The notes under the pieces are model-generated. The model saw only the letters and a program-made list of their open reading frames with translations. It had not been told where the DNA came from and searched no databases. The translations under genes were made by a program, and so were the position numbers. From positions 1-64,000 of the forward strand of contig NZ_AULS01000005.1 of NCBI RefSeq assembly GCF_000422405.1: a DNA stretch of 64,000 nt, in the 5' to 3' direction. Of the stretch, positions 8,936 through 17,018 are shown one piece after another; position 1 is the stretch's first letter, and the number at the start of each line of letters is the position of its first letter. Source of the stretch: Microbacterium luticocti DSM 19459 (GTDB taxonomy: Bacteria; Actinomycetota; Actinomycetes; Actinomycetales; Microbacteriaceae).

Positions 8936-9610
8936 ATGGCCGAGCGGCTCGTGTTCCCCGATGCGTACGCCGCGGCCGACCTGCTCACCTTCGCCGGTCG
9001 CGCCGCGCGCGCCGGCGACGGTGCCGTGCACCTGCATGCCGCCGGCGGCACCCTCGCGTGCACGGCCGCACCGCTGGTGCGGCAGGGGCTGCTGGATGCC
9101 ACCCCCACGGTGCTGGGCCTGCGGGCGCTGCCGATCGATCCCGAGCTGGAATGCGACCTGGTCGTCGAGGCGGTGCTGCTGCAGCCGGCCGCCGACGACC
9201 CGCGCTGCGTGCAACTGCCCGAGGTGGCGATCGAGCGCCCGCTGTGGGCGTCGGCGCCGGTGCCCCGCGCCGGGTGGCGCCCCGCCGGGGCACTGGATGC
9301 CGCGCGGCTGCGCGAACGCGCCCAGTGGGGCATGTCGGCGGTCGCGCACGCCCTGCCGCTGGAACCGGGGGAGCAGGTGGTGCAGGCGGTGCGCGGCCGG
9401 GTGTGGAGCGAACCCGACGACGATCTGGGCGGGTTGCCCCGCGGCGTCGCGTTCGCGGCCCTCACCCTGGGGTTCGTGGGCGAGGACGAGGAGGCGGCAC
9501 CGGTGCGCATCTGCGGGCGGTGGACCCGCATCTCGTTGCGGCGCGGCCACGTGCTGTGGCGCGGCCCCGCGCACACCGGCATGACCGCGGTGCGTGCCAC
9601 CGGTTCCTGA
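8936..9610 (+). CDS. Conserved hypothetical protein, 224 aa
   Basis: Soluble Ala/Arg/Leu-rich protein beginning MAERLVFPDAYAAADLL, with GDGAVHLHAAGGTLACTAAP, a middle LECDLVVEAVLLQP and a C-terminal WTRISLRRGHVLWRGP. No signal peptide, membrane helix or motif that I can name. The layout is consistent with a small alpha/beta domain. It is divergent from the TesB-type thioesterase with only 19 bp between start codons, and converges on the flavoprotein gene at 9633. No function is proposed. Confidence 0.7.
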   Translation: MAERLVFPDAYAAADLLTFAGRAARAGDGAVHLHAAGGTLACTAAPLVRQGLLDATPTVLGLRALPIDPELECDLVVEAVLLQPAADDPRCVQLPEVAIERPLWASAPVPRAGWRPAGALDAARLRERAQWGMSAVAHALPLEPGEQVVQAVRGRVWSEPDDDLGGLPRGVAFAALTLGFVGEDEEAAPVRICGRWTRISLRRGHVLWRGPAHTGMTAVRATGS

Positions 9611-9632
9611 CGCGTGCCGGTGGCGGGGGCCG

Positions 9633-11312
9633 TCAGAGCGCGGCGGCGGCCGCCCGGCCGGCGATGCGGCCTGAGAACAGGCATCCCCCCACGAACGTGC
9701 CCTCCAGCGCCCGGTACCCGTGCACGCCGCCCCCGCCGAACCCGGCCGCCTCGCCCGCGGCGTACAGCCCCGGCACCGGTGCACCGTCGGCGTCGAGCGC
9801 GCGTGACGACAGGTCGGTCTGGATGCCGCCCAGTGACTTGCGGGTGAGCACGTGCAGCTTCACGGCGATCAGCGGCCCGGCGTCCGGATCGAGGATGCGG
9901 TGCGGCGCCGCCGTGCGCACCAACCGGTCGCCGCGGTAGGCCCGCGCCGAACGCAGCATGGCGATCTGCGCATCCTTGGTGAACTCGTTGTCCATCTCGC
10001 GGTCACGGGCCTCGACCTCGGTGCGTACTCGTTCCGGATCGAGCGCGTCACCGCCGGGCAGCTCGCGCATCCCCGCGATGAGCGCGTCGAGGGTGGGCCG
10101 CACCACGAAGTCGGCGCCGTGGTCGAGAAACGCCTGCACCGGACCCGATGCGCCCTTGCCGAGACGGGACTTCAGGAGCAGCGGCACGTCCTTGCCGGTC
10201 AGGTCGGGGTTCTGCTCGCTGCCCGAGAGCGTGAACTCCTTCTCGACGATGCGCTGCGACAGCACGAACCAGGAATGGTCGTACCCGGTGCGTCGCAGGT
10301 GCACGAGCGTGCCGAGCGTGTCGAACCCCGGGAACAACGGCACCGGCAGGCGCCGGCCGGTGGCATCCAGCCACACCGACGACGGCCCCGGCAGGATCCG
10401 GATGCCGTGGCCCGGCCACACCGGGTCCCAGTTCTGGATGCCTTCGACGTAGTGCCACATCCGATCGCCGTTGATCAGGCGGGCGCCGGCTTCGGCGACC
10501 ACCGGCTGCATCGACCCGTCGACGTAGGCGGGCACGCCGGTCACCATCGAGTCGGGCGGCGTGCCGAGGCGCTCGGGCCACTGGCGGCGTACCAGGTCGT
10601 GGTTGCCGCCGATGCCACCCGACGCGACGATCGTGGCCCCGGCGGTGACGACGAACGACCCGACCGTCTCACGTGAGGTGGCCACGCCCCGGGCGGCGCC
10701 CGAGGGGGCCAGGATGTCGCCGGCCGCACCGGTGATCGTGCCGTCGTGGCTCGTCAGGTGCGTGACCCGGTGGCGGGGGAGGATCGTGACGCGACCGGAT
10801 GCCTCGGCCTGCTCCACGGCGGCCTGGAACGGTGCGACGATGCCCGGACCGGTGCCCCACGTGATGTGGAACCGGGGCACCGAATTGCCCGGGCCCGTCG
10901 CGGTGTAGCCGCCGCGCTCGGCCCAGCCCACCACCGGAAAGAACCCGACGCCCTTCTCGCGCAGCCAGGCCCGCTTCTCATGGTGGGCGAACTGCAGGTA
11001 CGCCTCGGCCCAGCGGCGCGGCCAGGCATCCTCGTCACGGTCGAACCCCGCGGTGGCGAACCAGTCCTGTCGGGCGAGCTCGAGCGAGTCGCGGATGCCG
11101 AACCGGCGCTGTTCGGGGGAGTCGACGAAGAACAACCCGCCGAACGACCACCACGCCTGCCCGCCGAGATTCGTGCGCGGCTCCTGATCGACGATGACCA
11201 CGTGCTTGCCGGCCGCGACCGCTTCGGACGCGGCGACCAGGCCCGCCAGGCCCCACCCGATCACGAGGAGGTCGGTACTGTGCGCAGAGCGGTGCACGGC
11301 ATCCGTGGTCAT
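9633..11312 (-). CDS. FAD-binding dehydrogenase (fumarate reductase/KstD-like flavoprotein)
   Basis: 559 residues. An N-terminal dinucleotide-binding motif (LLVIGWGLAGLVAASEAV, then VVIVDQE) and a C-terminal FAD segment (GLYAAGEAAGFGGGGVHGY) place it in the flavoprotein family of fumarate reductases and 3-ketosteroid dehydrogenases. The substrate is unknown; I see no heme-binding or signal sequence, so it is cytoplasmic. Translation is coupled to the upstream truncated hemoglobin: the stop of that gene and this ATG overlap as TGATG. It is the last gene of the mscS-globin-flavoprotein operon. Confidence 0.85.
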   Translation of the reverse strand: MTTDAVHRSAHSTDLLVIGWGLAGLVAASEAVAAGKHVVIVDQEPRTNLGGQAWWSFGGLFFVDSPEQRRFGIRDSLELARQDWFATAGFDRDEDAWPRRWAEAYLQFAHHEKRAWLREKGVGFFPVVGWAERGGYTATGPGNSVPRFHITWGTGPGIVAPFQAAVEQAEASGRVTILPRHRVTHLTSHDGTITGAAGDILAPSGAARGVATSRETVGSFVVTAGATIVASGGIGGNHDLVRRQWPERLGTPPDSMVTGVPAYVDGSMQPVVAEAGARLINGDRMWHYVEGIQNWDPVWPGHGIRILPGPSSVWLDATGRRLPVPLFPGFDTLGTLVHLRRTGYDHSWFVLSQRIVEKEFTLSGSEQNPDLTGKDVPLLLKSRLGKGASGPVQAFLDHGADFVVRPTLDALIAGMRELPGGDALDPERVRTEVEARDREMDNEFTKDAQIAMLRSARAYRGDRLVRTAAPHRILDPDAGPLIAVKLHVLTRKSLGGIQTDLSSRALDADGAPVPGLYAAGEAAGFGGGGVHGYRALEGTFVGGCLFSGRIAGRAAAAAL

Positions 11313-11731
11313 CACGTCTCCTTCGACGGCGGGGCAGGGGTCGGCTCGAACGTGTTCACCAGGGAGTGGGCGGCGCGTTGCAGGTAGTCCCACAGCGTCA
11401 CGTCGTGCAGCGGCGGCAGCCGCAGCTGATCGAGGGCCGCGCGCATGTGGCCGAGCCAGCGGTCGCGTGCGTCGGGGTTGACGTGGAAGGCGACGTGCCG
11501 CATCCGCAGTCGGGGATGCCCGCGTTCCTGGCTGTAGACCGAAGGGCCGCCCCAGTACTGCTCGAGGAACAGACACAGCCGCCGCTCGGCGCCGTCCATG
11601 TCGTGGGCCGGGTACATCGGGCGCAGCACCTCGTCGGTGGCCACACCCTGATAGAACAGGTGCACCAGCTTCGCGAAGGTGTCGTGGCCGCCGATCTCGT
11701 CGAAGAACGACAGGGGCGTGGCATCCGTCAT
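11312..11731 (-). CDS. glbO: Truncated hemoglobin, group II type
   Basis: 139 residues starting MTDATPLSFFDEIGGHDTFA. It has the 2-over-2 globin landmarks: FYQGVATDEVLRPMYP, the LFLEQYWGGPSVYS stretch with the group II Tyr-Trp-Gly-Gly-Pro region, and RMRHVAFHV with the proximal His. Such globins bind O2 or NO and are linked to redox chemistry and stress. The start overlaps the mscS stop (ATGA) and its own stop overlaps the flavoprotein start (TGATG). A functional pairing with the flavoprotein, for example as its oxidant or reductase partner, is an inference from coupling. Confidence 0.9.
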   Translation of the reverse strand: MTDATPLSFFDEIGGHDTFAKLVHLFYQGVATDEVLRPMYPAHDMDGAERRLCLFLEQYWGGPSVYSQERGHPRLRMRHVAFHVNPDARDRWLGHMRAALDQLRLPPLHDVTLWDYLQRAAHSLVNTFEPTPAPPSKET

Positions 11732-12813
11732 GACGTCGCCTTCGGGTCCGTCTCGCCGTCGCCGCCGCGCTTGCCCTTCTTCTTCGGCTTCCACACGACG
11801 TCGGCCTGCACCGGGTTCGGCTTGGTCTTGGGCGGGTGGGCACCGCGCACCCGCTGCGCCCCTTCGGCGCCTTCGAGCACGACCGACCCCAACCCCGACA
11901 GGTCGATGCCGGCCTCGTCCAGCCCCGAGCGCAACCGCAGGCGCAGCTCGGCCGCCACATCGTCCTTGGCGTGCGAGCGGGTCTTCAGCACGATCCGCAG
12001 CACCAGGGTCTCGCCGGCCACCGACTGCAGGCCCCACAGCTCGGGGTAGCCGGTGATCCGGGTGCGCCACTTCGCGTCCTTCGTGAGCGTGGTGGCGGCA
12101 TCCATCATCTGCTTCTCGACCGCCGCCACGTCGGCGTCGACGGGCACCGTCACGTCGACGATGACCCGCGACCAGCCCTTGGACATGTTGCCGATGCGGG
12201 TCACCTCACCGTTGCGCACATACCAGAGCGTGCCGTTGACGTCGCGCACGTGCGTGACGCGCACGCTCACGTATTCGACGACGCCGGTCGCCAGCCCCAG
12301 GTCGACCACGTCGCCGATGCCGATCTGGTCTTCGGCGACGATGAAGATGCCGTTGAGCACGTCTTTCACGATGTTCTGCGCACCGAAACCGAGGCCGGCG
12401 CCCAGCGCCGCGGTGAGCAGGGCGAACGAGCCCAGGATGCCGGGGAACAGCACGTTCACGATGAGGATGATCGCGATCACCCCGACGAGCACGTTCACCG
12501 CGTTGCTGAGGATCGTGCCAAGGGTGCGGGTGCGCTGCACGAGCCGTACCGACGCGAGCGGCGAGCGCTCCAGCGCCTGGGTGTCCTGCACCTGCGCCTT
12601 GTTCTTGGCGCCGTTGACGATGCGGGTCACGACGCGGCGTATGAGGATGCGCAGCAGCCACGCCACCACGACCGCGCCGACCACGATGCCGACCGCGCCG
12701 AGCAGGCGCCAGCCGGCCTCGATGACGAACGCGAGGATCTTCTCGAACTGCGTCGTCGCACCCGTGCCGGACGCGGCGGCCCAGGTCACCGGGGAGAAAA
12801 GGAGAGAGGCCAT
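11728..12813 (-). CDS. mscS: Small-conductance mechanosensitive ion channel (MscS family)
   Basis: 361-residue membrane protein that should open on membrane tension to release solutes. Helices: about 26-50 (LLGAVGIVVGAVVVAWLL), about 98-118 (VLVGVIAIILIVNVLFPGIL), and the pore helix FALLTAALGAGLGFGAQNIV with the Gly/Ala pattern of MscS TM3. The cytosolic beta domain follows (IGDVVDLGLATGVVEYVSVR). The tail is Lys/Arg-rich (KPKKKGKRGG). The ATG at 12813 lies 7 nt after TAGGAT. It is the first gene of a coupled operon with the hemoglobin and flavoprotein genes. Confidence 0.9.
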   Translation of the reverse strand: MASLLFSPVTWAAASGTGATTQFEKILAFVIEAGWRLLGAVGIVVGAVVVAWLLRILIRRVVTRIVNGAKNKAQVQDTQALERSPLASVRLVQRTRTLGTILSNAVNVLVGVIAIILIVNVLFPGILGSFALLTAALGAGLGFGAQNIVKDVLNGIFIVAEDQIGIGDVVDLGLATGVVEYVSVRVTHVRDVNGTLWYVRNGEVTRIGNMSKGWSRVIVDVTVPVDADVAAVEKQMMDAATTLTKDAKWRTRITGYPELWGLQSVAGETLVLRIVLKTRSHAKDDVAAELRLRLRSGLDEAGIDLSGLGSVVLEGAEGAQRVRGAHPPKTKPNPVQADVVWKPKKKGKRGGDGETDPKATS

Positions 12814-12820
12814 CGCCTCG

Positions 12821-12826
12821 ATCCTA
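12821..12826 (-). promoter_or_regulatory. -10 element of mscS (leaderless)
   Basis: Minus strand TAGGAT, 7 nt before the ATG at 12813. No Shine-Dalgarno sequence lies between. Confidence 0.5.
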
Positions 12827-12898
12827 ACGAGGGATGCCTTTCCGGCGGCTGAACGGACCGGTCCCTCCTGCGCACCACCGACCCACGGCCCGCGGGGA

Positions 12899-12968
12899 TG
12901 TCCCACAAGGTGCGGGATGTCTCACAAGGTGCGGGATGCGGCATCCCGAACCCGCGTCTTCTGAGACA
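12899..12968. repeat. Palindromic intergenic repeat, copy 1
   Basis: Contains three 18-bp units of the form TGTCNCANAANNTGCGGG: two direct (12899-12916 and 12918-12935) and one inverted (12951-12968). The second and third can pair into a long hairpin with a 15-nt loop. It lies 20 nt behind the stop of the response-regulator gene on the minus strand. There is no U tract. Confidence 0.85.
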
Positions 12969-12987
12969 CGGTGCGTGCGCGGCTCGG

Positions 12988-13638
12988 TCAGCGTGCCAGA
13001 CCCAGGCGGTGTGCCAGGATCACCAGGTGCACGCGGTCGCGGGCGCCGAGTTTGGCCAGCACACGGCCGACGTGGGTCTTCACGGTCGATTCGCTGAGGA
13101 ACAGTTCCGCCGCGATCTCGGCGTTGGAAAGCCCCCGGCCGATCGCCTCGAAGACGTCCCGTTCGCGGTCGGTGAGTTCGGCCGGCAGGTCGCCGGCGCG
13201 CTGGGCCGGGACCGTCGCGTATGCGTCGATCAGCAGCCGGGTGGCGCGCGGGGCGAGGATCGCGTCGCCGCGATGCACCGCCCGCACCGCTGCGACCAGG
13301 TCGTGCCGCGGCGCGTCCTTGAGCAGAAAACCGCTGGCCCCGGCATCCAGTGCCCCGAAGGCGTACTCGTCGAGATCGAACGTGGTCAGCACCAGCACGC
13401 GGGTCTGCGCCCGCGCGGCGACGATGCGCCGGGTGGCCTCGATGCCGTCCAGGCGCGGCATCCGGATGTCCATCAGCACCACGTCGAACTGCGCCTGCGC
13501 GCACGCCTGCACGGCTTCTTCGCCGTCGGCGGCCTCACCGACCACGACGATGTCGGGTTCGGCTTCGAGGATGAGTCGGAACCCGACGCGGATCAGCTGT
13601 TGGTCGTCGACGATGAGCACACGGATCGGTTCGGTCAT
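12988..13638 (-). CDS. Response regulator, NarL/LuxR family
   Basis: 216-residue two-component response regulator. The receiver domain (about 1-125) has D11/D12, the phospho-acceptor D57 in LMDIRMP and the LKD lysine in GFLLKDAPR. The C-terminal HTH reads LTDRERDVFEAIGRGLSNAE then LSESTVKTHVGRVLAKLGA. It is activated by the histidine kinase encoded just upstream; the kinase stop and this ATG overlap (ATGA). The obvious candidate target is the ABC transporter of the same operon, making an autoregulated efflux or sensing module (inference). Confidence 0.93.
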   Translation of the reverse strand: MTEPIRVLIVDDQQLIRVGFRLILEAEPDIVVVGEAADGEEAVQACAQAQFDVVLMDIRMPRLDGIEATRRIVAARAQTRVLVLTTFDLDEYAFGALDAGASGFLLKDAPRHDLVAAVRAVHRGDAILAPRATRLLIDAYATVPAQRAGDLPAELTDRERDVFEAIGRGLSNAEIAAELFLSESTVKTHVGRVLAKLGARDRVHLVILAHRLGLAR

Positions 13639-14939
13639 CTCGGCTCCGGGTCGGTGCTGGTCATGGGCAGGTGCGCGTGCAGCACCCAGCGCCCGTCGGC
13701 GGGGCCGCCGTGCAGCGTGCCGCCCAGGTGGGCCGCCCGTTCGGCCAGGCCGCGCAGACCGTAGCCCGGTGGGGCGGATGCCACGCGCAGGCCGTCGTTC
13801 TCGATCCGCACCGACACCCCCTCGGGCAGGTACGCGATCTGCACGGCGATGCGCGTGGCGCCGGGCGCGTGACGCATCGCGTTGGTCACACCCTCCTGCA
13901 CGATGCGCCCCACCGCGAACGCGACCGCGGCGGGCAGCTGCGGCGTACCGGTCACGGTGAGGGTGACCGGGAAGCCCGCCCGCTGCGCGGTGGCGACGAC
14001 CTCGTGCGGGTCGGCGACGGCTACAGGCGCGAGCGGGGTCGACGTCTCGTCGGTGCGCAAGACACCCAGCATGGCGCGCATCTCGCCGAGCGCCTGCCGC
14101 GCCGTGGCGGCCGCGGCATCCGTCGCCTCGCGGGCGCGAACGACATCGTCCGTCGCGCCCGCCCCCTCGGTGAGGGCGACGATGACGGTGAGTGAGTGGG
14201 CGACGATGTCGTGCATTTCGCGGGCGATACGTGCCCGCTCGGCGGCGGCGGCGAGCTCGGCCTGCTGGTCACGCTCGGCGACCAGCTGCCGGGACCGGTC
14301 GAGCACGGCGGCGATCCACCGCCGCCGGTTGCCGACGTTCACGCCCACGAGCGCACCCACCAGCACCGAGAACCCGGTGTTGACCATCGTGTTGATCGAC
14401 GCCGGCAACGCCGCCCCCGGATCGGTCATGGCGAGCACGACCAGGCTGATGCCGGTGACGGCCGCGGTGCCGGTGACCGCCGCGATCGTGCACCAGCGGG
14501 TGGACCGGTAGACCGCGAGGGCGTAGGTGCTGACCACGAGCAGCGGCACCGCGGCGCCGTGCGGCACGACGATCGCCGTCAGCTGCAGGGCGACCGACAG
14601 CACGAAGCCGACCAGCGGCGCGTGCCGCCGGAACAGCAACGCCGTGCAAGTGCCCAGCATCAGCACGACGATCCCGGCGACCACCCACGCCGGCGGGGAG
14701 GTCTGCGGGAGCGAGCCGACCGTCGTGCGCGCCGAGGCGAACCCGCCGAAGCTCAGGGCCGCGCTGACCAGCGCGATCAGCACGTCGCTGAGCACCGGAT
14801 GCCGGTCCCAGAACCGCCGGATCACGCCGGGCGGGCGCGGCAGCCGCAGCCCGGCGTCGTCGACGCGCGGGCTGCGGTCTGCGGTGGTGGGCACGGAACC
14901 GACCCTACGTGCGGTCGGCGGGGGTGCGATCTCGCTCAC
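13635..14939 (-). CDS. Sensor histidine kinase, HisKA_3 (NarX/DesK-like)
   Basis: 434 residues. The N-terminal half has about five membrane helices (from VLIALVSAALSFGGFAS through FSVLVGALVGVNVG) with very short outside loops, so it probably senses within the membrane. The dimerisation domain carries the phospho-acceptor His in REMHDIVAHSLTVIV. The ATPase part has EGVTNAMRHAP (N box) and GYGLRGLAERA (G box). The GTG start at 14939 overlaps the ABC permease stop (GTGA). Intramembrane kinases coupled to an ABC-2 transporter commonly respond to antibiotics or membrane stress; here that is inference. Confidence 0.92.
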   Translation of the reverse strand: MSEIAPPPTARRVGSVPTTADRSPRVDDAGLRLPRPPGVIRRFWDRHPVLSDVLIALVSAALSFGGFASARTTVGSLPQTSPPAWVVAGIVVLMLGTCTALLFRRHAPLVGFVLSVALQLTAIVVPHGAAVPLLVVSTYALAVYRSTRWCTIAAVTGTAAVTGISLVVLAMTDPGAALPASINTMVNTGFSVLVGALVGVNVGNRRRWIAAVLDRSRQLVAERDQQAELAAAAERARIAREMHDIVAHSLTVIVALTEGAGATDDVVRAREATDAAAATARQALGEMRAMLGVLRTDETSTPLAPVAVADPHEVVATAQRAGFPVTLTVTGTPQLPAAVAFAVGRIVQEGVTNAMRHAPGATRIAVQIAYLPEGVSVRIENDGLRVASAPPGYGLRGLAERAAHLGGTLHGGPADGRWVLHAHLPMTSTDPEPR

Positions 14940-15778
14940 GCATCGCGGGTGCGCAGCACGAGCCACGAGCCGACCAGGCCGGCGGCGACCCAGCCTCCGA
15001 GCGTGAGCAGGGCCACCGGAACGGTCATCATGCCGTGCTCGCCGGGGGTCGTGGTCAGCGCCTGCGCCGCGTTCATCGGCAGGTAAGCCGCAACCGTGTG
15101 CAGCCAGCTCCACGCCCCCTCGGAGGGGAACATCGACCCGACGATCGGCAGCACGAACAGCAGCCCGGCGGTCGCGGCGATGGCGCCGGGACCGTTGCGC
15201 AGGATGAAGCCGAACGACAGCCCCAGCACGGCGAACACTGCCATCGACAGGCATCCGTACAGCACGGGCAGCAGCAGGGTGCCCGGGTCGGTGACATCCA
15301 ACGGCGCCGCCTTCAGGATCGCGCACACCGGGATCAGCGCGAGCGCGAACACCACCAGGCTCACCACCGCCAGCAGGGCGGCGACGACGATCGTCTTGGC
15401 GGCCAGGACGACGCCGCGGCGCGGTTCGGCGGCGAGCGTGGAGCGGATCATGCCGGTGGAGTACTCGCCGGTGATCGCGATGGCGCCCAGCGAGCCGGCC
15501 AGCAGCATCGTGAACTGGATCGGCGCGATCACCGCCATCGGCACCGCGTGCGCGAGATCGGTCGCGCTGACACCCTGCTGCATCGACGCGGCGATCGAGG
15601 CGGCGATCAATGCCGACAGCGCGACCGAGAGCAGCGCGACCACGATGATCGACCACCAGGTGGATCGCAGAGTGAGCAGCTTGATGGTCTCGCTGCGCAG
15701 CACGCGGGCGAAACCGAGGCGGATGCCCTCGTCGGTGGTGCGGGCGCGAGCCGGGGCGGGGGAGGTGACGGTGGTCAT
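14936..15778 (-). CDS. ABC-2 type transporter permease
   Basis: 280 residues with six hydrophobic helices, the first at about 40-64 (SIIVVALLSVALSALIAASI) and the last at about 250-272 (VALLTLGGWVAAGLVGSWLV). The loop ITGEYSTGMIRSTLAAEPRR between helices 2 and 3 is the coupling element typical of ABC-2 permeases, where EYxxGTxR-like residues contact the ATPase. It is the membrane half of an exporter with the ATPase encoded upstream; both junctions are 4-nt overlaps. Substrate unknown. Confidence 0.9.
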   Translation of the reverse strand: MTTVTSPAPARARTTDEGIRLGFARVLRSETIKLLTLRSTWWSIIVVALLSVALSALIAASIAASMQQGVSATDLAHAVPMAVIAPIQFTMLLAGSLGAIAITGEYSTGMIRSTLAAEPRRGVVLAAKTIVVAALLAVVSLVVFALALIPVCAILKAAPLDVTDPGTLLLPVLYGCLSMAVFAVLGLSFGFILRNGPGAIAATAGLLFVLPIVGSMFPSEGAWSWLHTVAAYLPMNAAQALTTTPGEHGMMTVPVALLTLGGWVAAGLVGSWLVLRTRDA

Positions 15779-16686
15779 GCGATCTCCTTGGTGGCGTACT
15801 CGACGGACTGCTCGGTCAGGGCGAGGTAGGCGTCCTCGAGCGAGCCGGTCGTCGGGGTGAGTTCGTGCAGCGGGATGCCGCGGGCCGCGGCGAGATCGCC
15901 GATCCGGGCGGCGGGGCTGCCGGTGATCTCGGCGGTGTCGGGTCCGGTGGCGGTGAACTGCACGCCGGGGCCGGCGACCGCGGTGGCGAGGTCGGCGAGC
16001 CGGGGAGAGCGCACGCGCGTGGTGGCGACGGTCCACTGTTCCACCAGGTCGGCCAGCGCCGCATCGGCGAGCACCCGGCCGCGGCCGAGTACGATCACGT
16101 GGTCGGCGGTCTGGGCCATCTCGCTCATCAGGTGGCTCGACAGCAGTACGGTTCGGCCTTCGCCGGCGGCGTGGCGTACGAAGTGGCGCACCCAGCGCAC
16201 GCCCTCGGGGTCGAGGCCGTTGACCGGCTCGTCGAGGATGAGGGTCTGCGGGTCGCCCAGCAGCGCCGCGGCGATGCCCAGACGCTGTCCCATGCCCAGT
16301 GAGAACTTGCCGGCCCGTTTGCCGGCGACCGAGGTGATGCCGGTCAGCTCGATGACCTCGTCGACACGGCGCCGCGAGATGCCGTGCGTGGCGGCCATCG
16401 CGCGCAGGTGGCTGCGGGCGGTACGGCCGGTGTGCACGGCCTTCGCGTCCAGCAGCACCCCCACCTCGCGCAATGGAGCGCGCATCGAGACGTACCGGGC
16501 TCCGTTGACGGTGACGCTGCCGGCCGTGGGGCGGTCGAGCCCCACGATCATGCGCATCGTCGTGGACTTTCCGGCGCCGTTGGGGCCGAGGAATCCGGTC
16601 ACCTTCCCGGGCTGGACGGTGAACGACACATCGTCGACGGCGGTCTTGGACCCGAATCTCTTGGTCAGGCCTTCTGCGGTGATCAT
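15775..16686 (-). CDS. ABC transporter ATP-binding protein
   Basis: 303-residue ATPase of an ABC-2 exporter: Walker A GPNGAGKST, Q-loop region LREVGVLLDAKAVH, signature FSLGMGQRLGIA (in place of LSGGQ, normal for this subfamily), Walker B LILDEPVNGLDPEG and switch His in LLSSHLM. A C-terminal regulatory tail of about 85 residues ends SLEDAYLALTE, as in bacitracin/daunorubicin-type exporters. It is the first gene of the ABC-kinase-regulator operon. The ATG at 16686 lies 7 nt after TAGCGT. Confidence 0.92.
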   Translation of the reverse strand: MITAEGLTKRFGSKTAVDDVSFTVQPGKVTGFLGPNGAGKSTTMRMIVGLDRPTAGSVTVNGARYVSMRAPLREVGVLLDAKAVHTGRTARSHLRAMAATHGISRRRVDEVIELTGITSVAGKRAGKFSLGMGQRLGIAAALLGDPQTLILDEPVNGLDPEGVRWVRHFVRHAAGEGRTVLLSSHLMSEMAQTADHVIVLGRGRVLADAALADLVEQWTVATTRVRSPRLADLATAVAGPGVQFTATGPDTAEITGSPAARIGDLAAARGIPLHELTPTTGSLEDAYLALTEQSVEYATKEIA

Positions 16687-16693
16687 GCCCTCG

Positions 16694-16699
16694 ACGCTA
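16694..16699 (-). promoter_or_regulatory. -10 element of the ABC/two-component operon (leaderless)
   Basis: Minus strand TAGCGT, 7 nt before the ATG at 16686. It lies in the 332-bp gap 16687-17018, which otherwise holds only the palindromic repeat; no gene is credible there. Confidence 0.45.
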
Positions 16700-16892
16700 T
16701 CGGCCCTTCACCCGCGGGCACATCCGACCGCGGTACCGATTCCCGGTGGCATCCGTCATACCGGAGAGGTACTCGGTGCGCCGGGCCCGCACACGGATGC
16801 CTGGGTTCGGCACCCACTCCGGGCGGGCGGGCCTGGCGACCGCGGTCCACCGGCGAGCGTGTCTGGCAACGTGCGAGCTGGTGCGTCATGAA

Positions 16893-16974
16893 GCCGCACG
16901 TTGTGGGACACGCGCCGCAGGGATGTCTCACAAGATGCGGGATGCCAGGGGCAGAGCCCGCATCTTCTGTGACA
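16893..16974. repeat. Palindromic intergenic repeat, copy 2
   Basis: Units related to copy 1 at 12899-12968: inverted 16893-16910, direct 16924-16941 (TGTCTCACAAGATGCGGG), inverted 16957-16974. The last two form an almost perfect hairpin with a 15-nt loop. It lies 44 nt behind the pepN stop on the minus strand, so like copy 1 it follows the 3' end of an operon. Confidence 0.85.
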
Positions 16975-17018
16975 CATCCGGGCCGGCGGGCGCCGGCGAT
17001 GACCGTCGAGGCCCGCGG

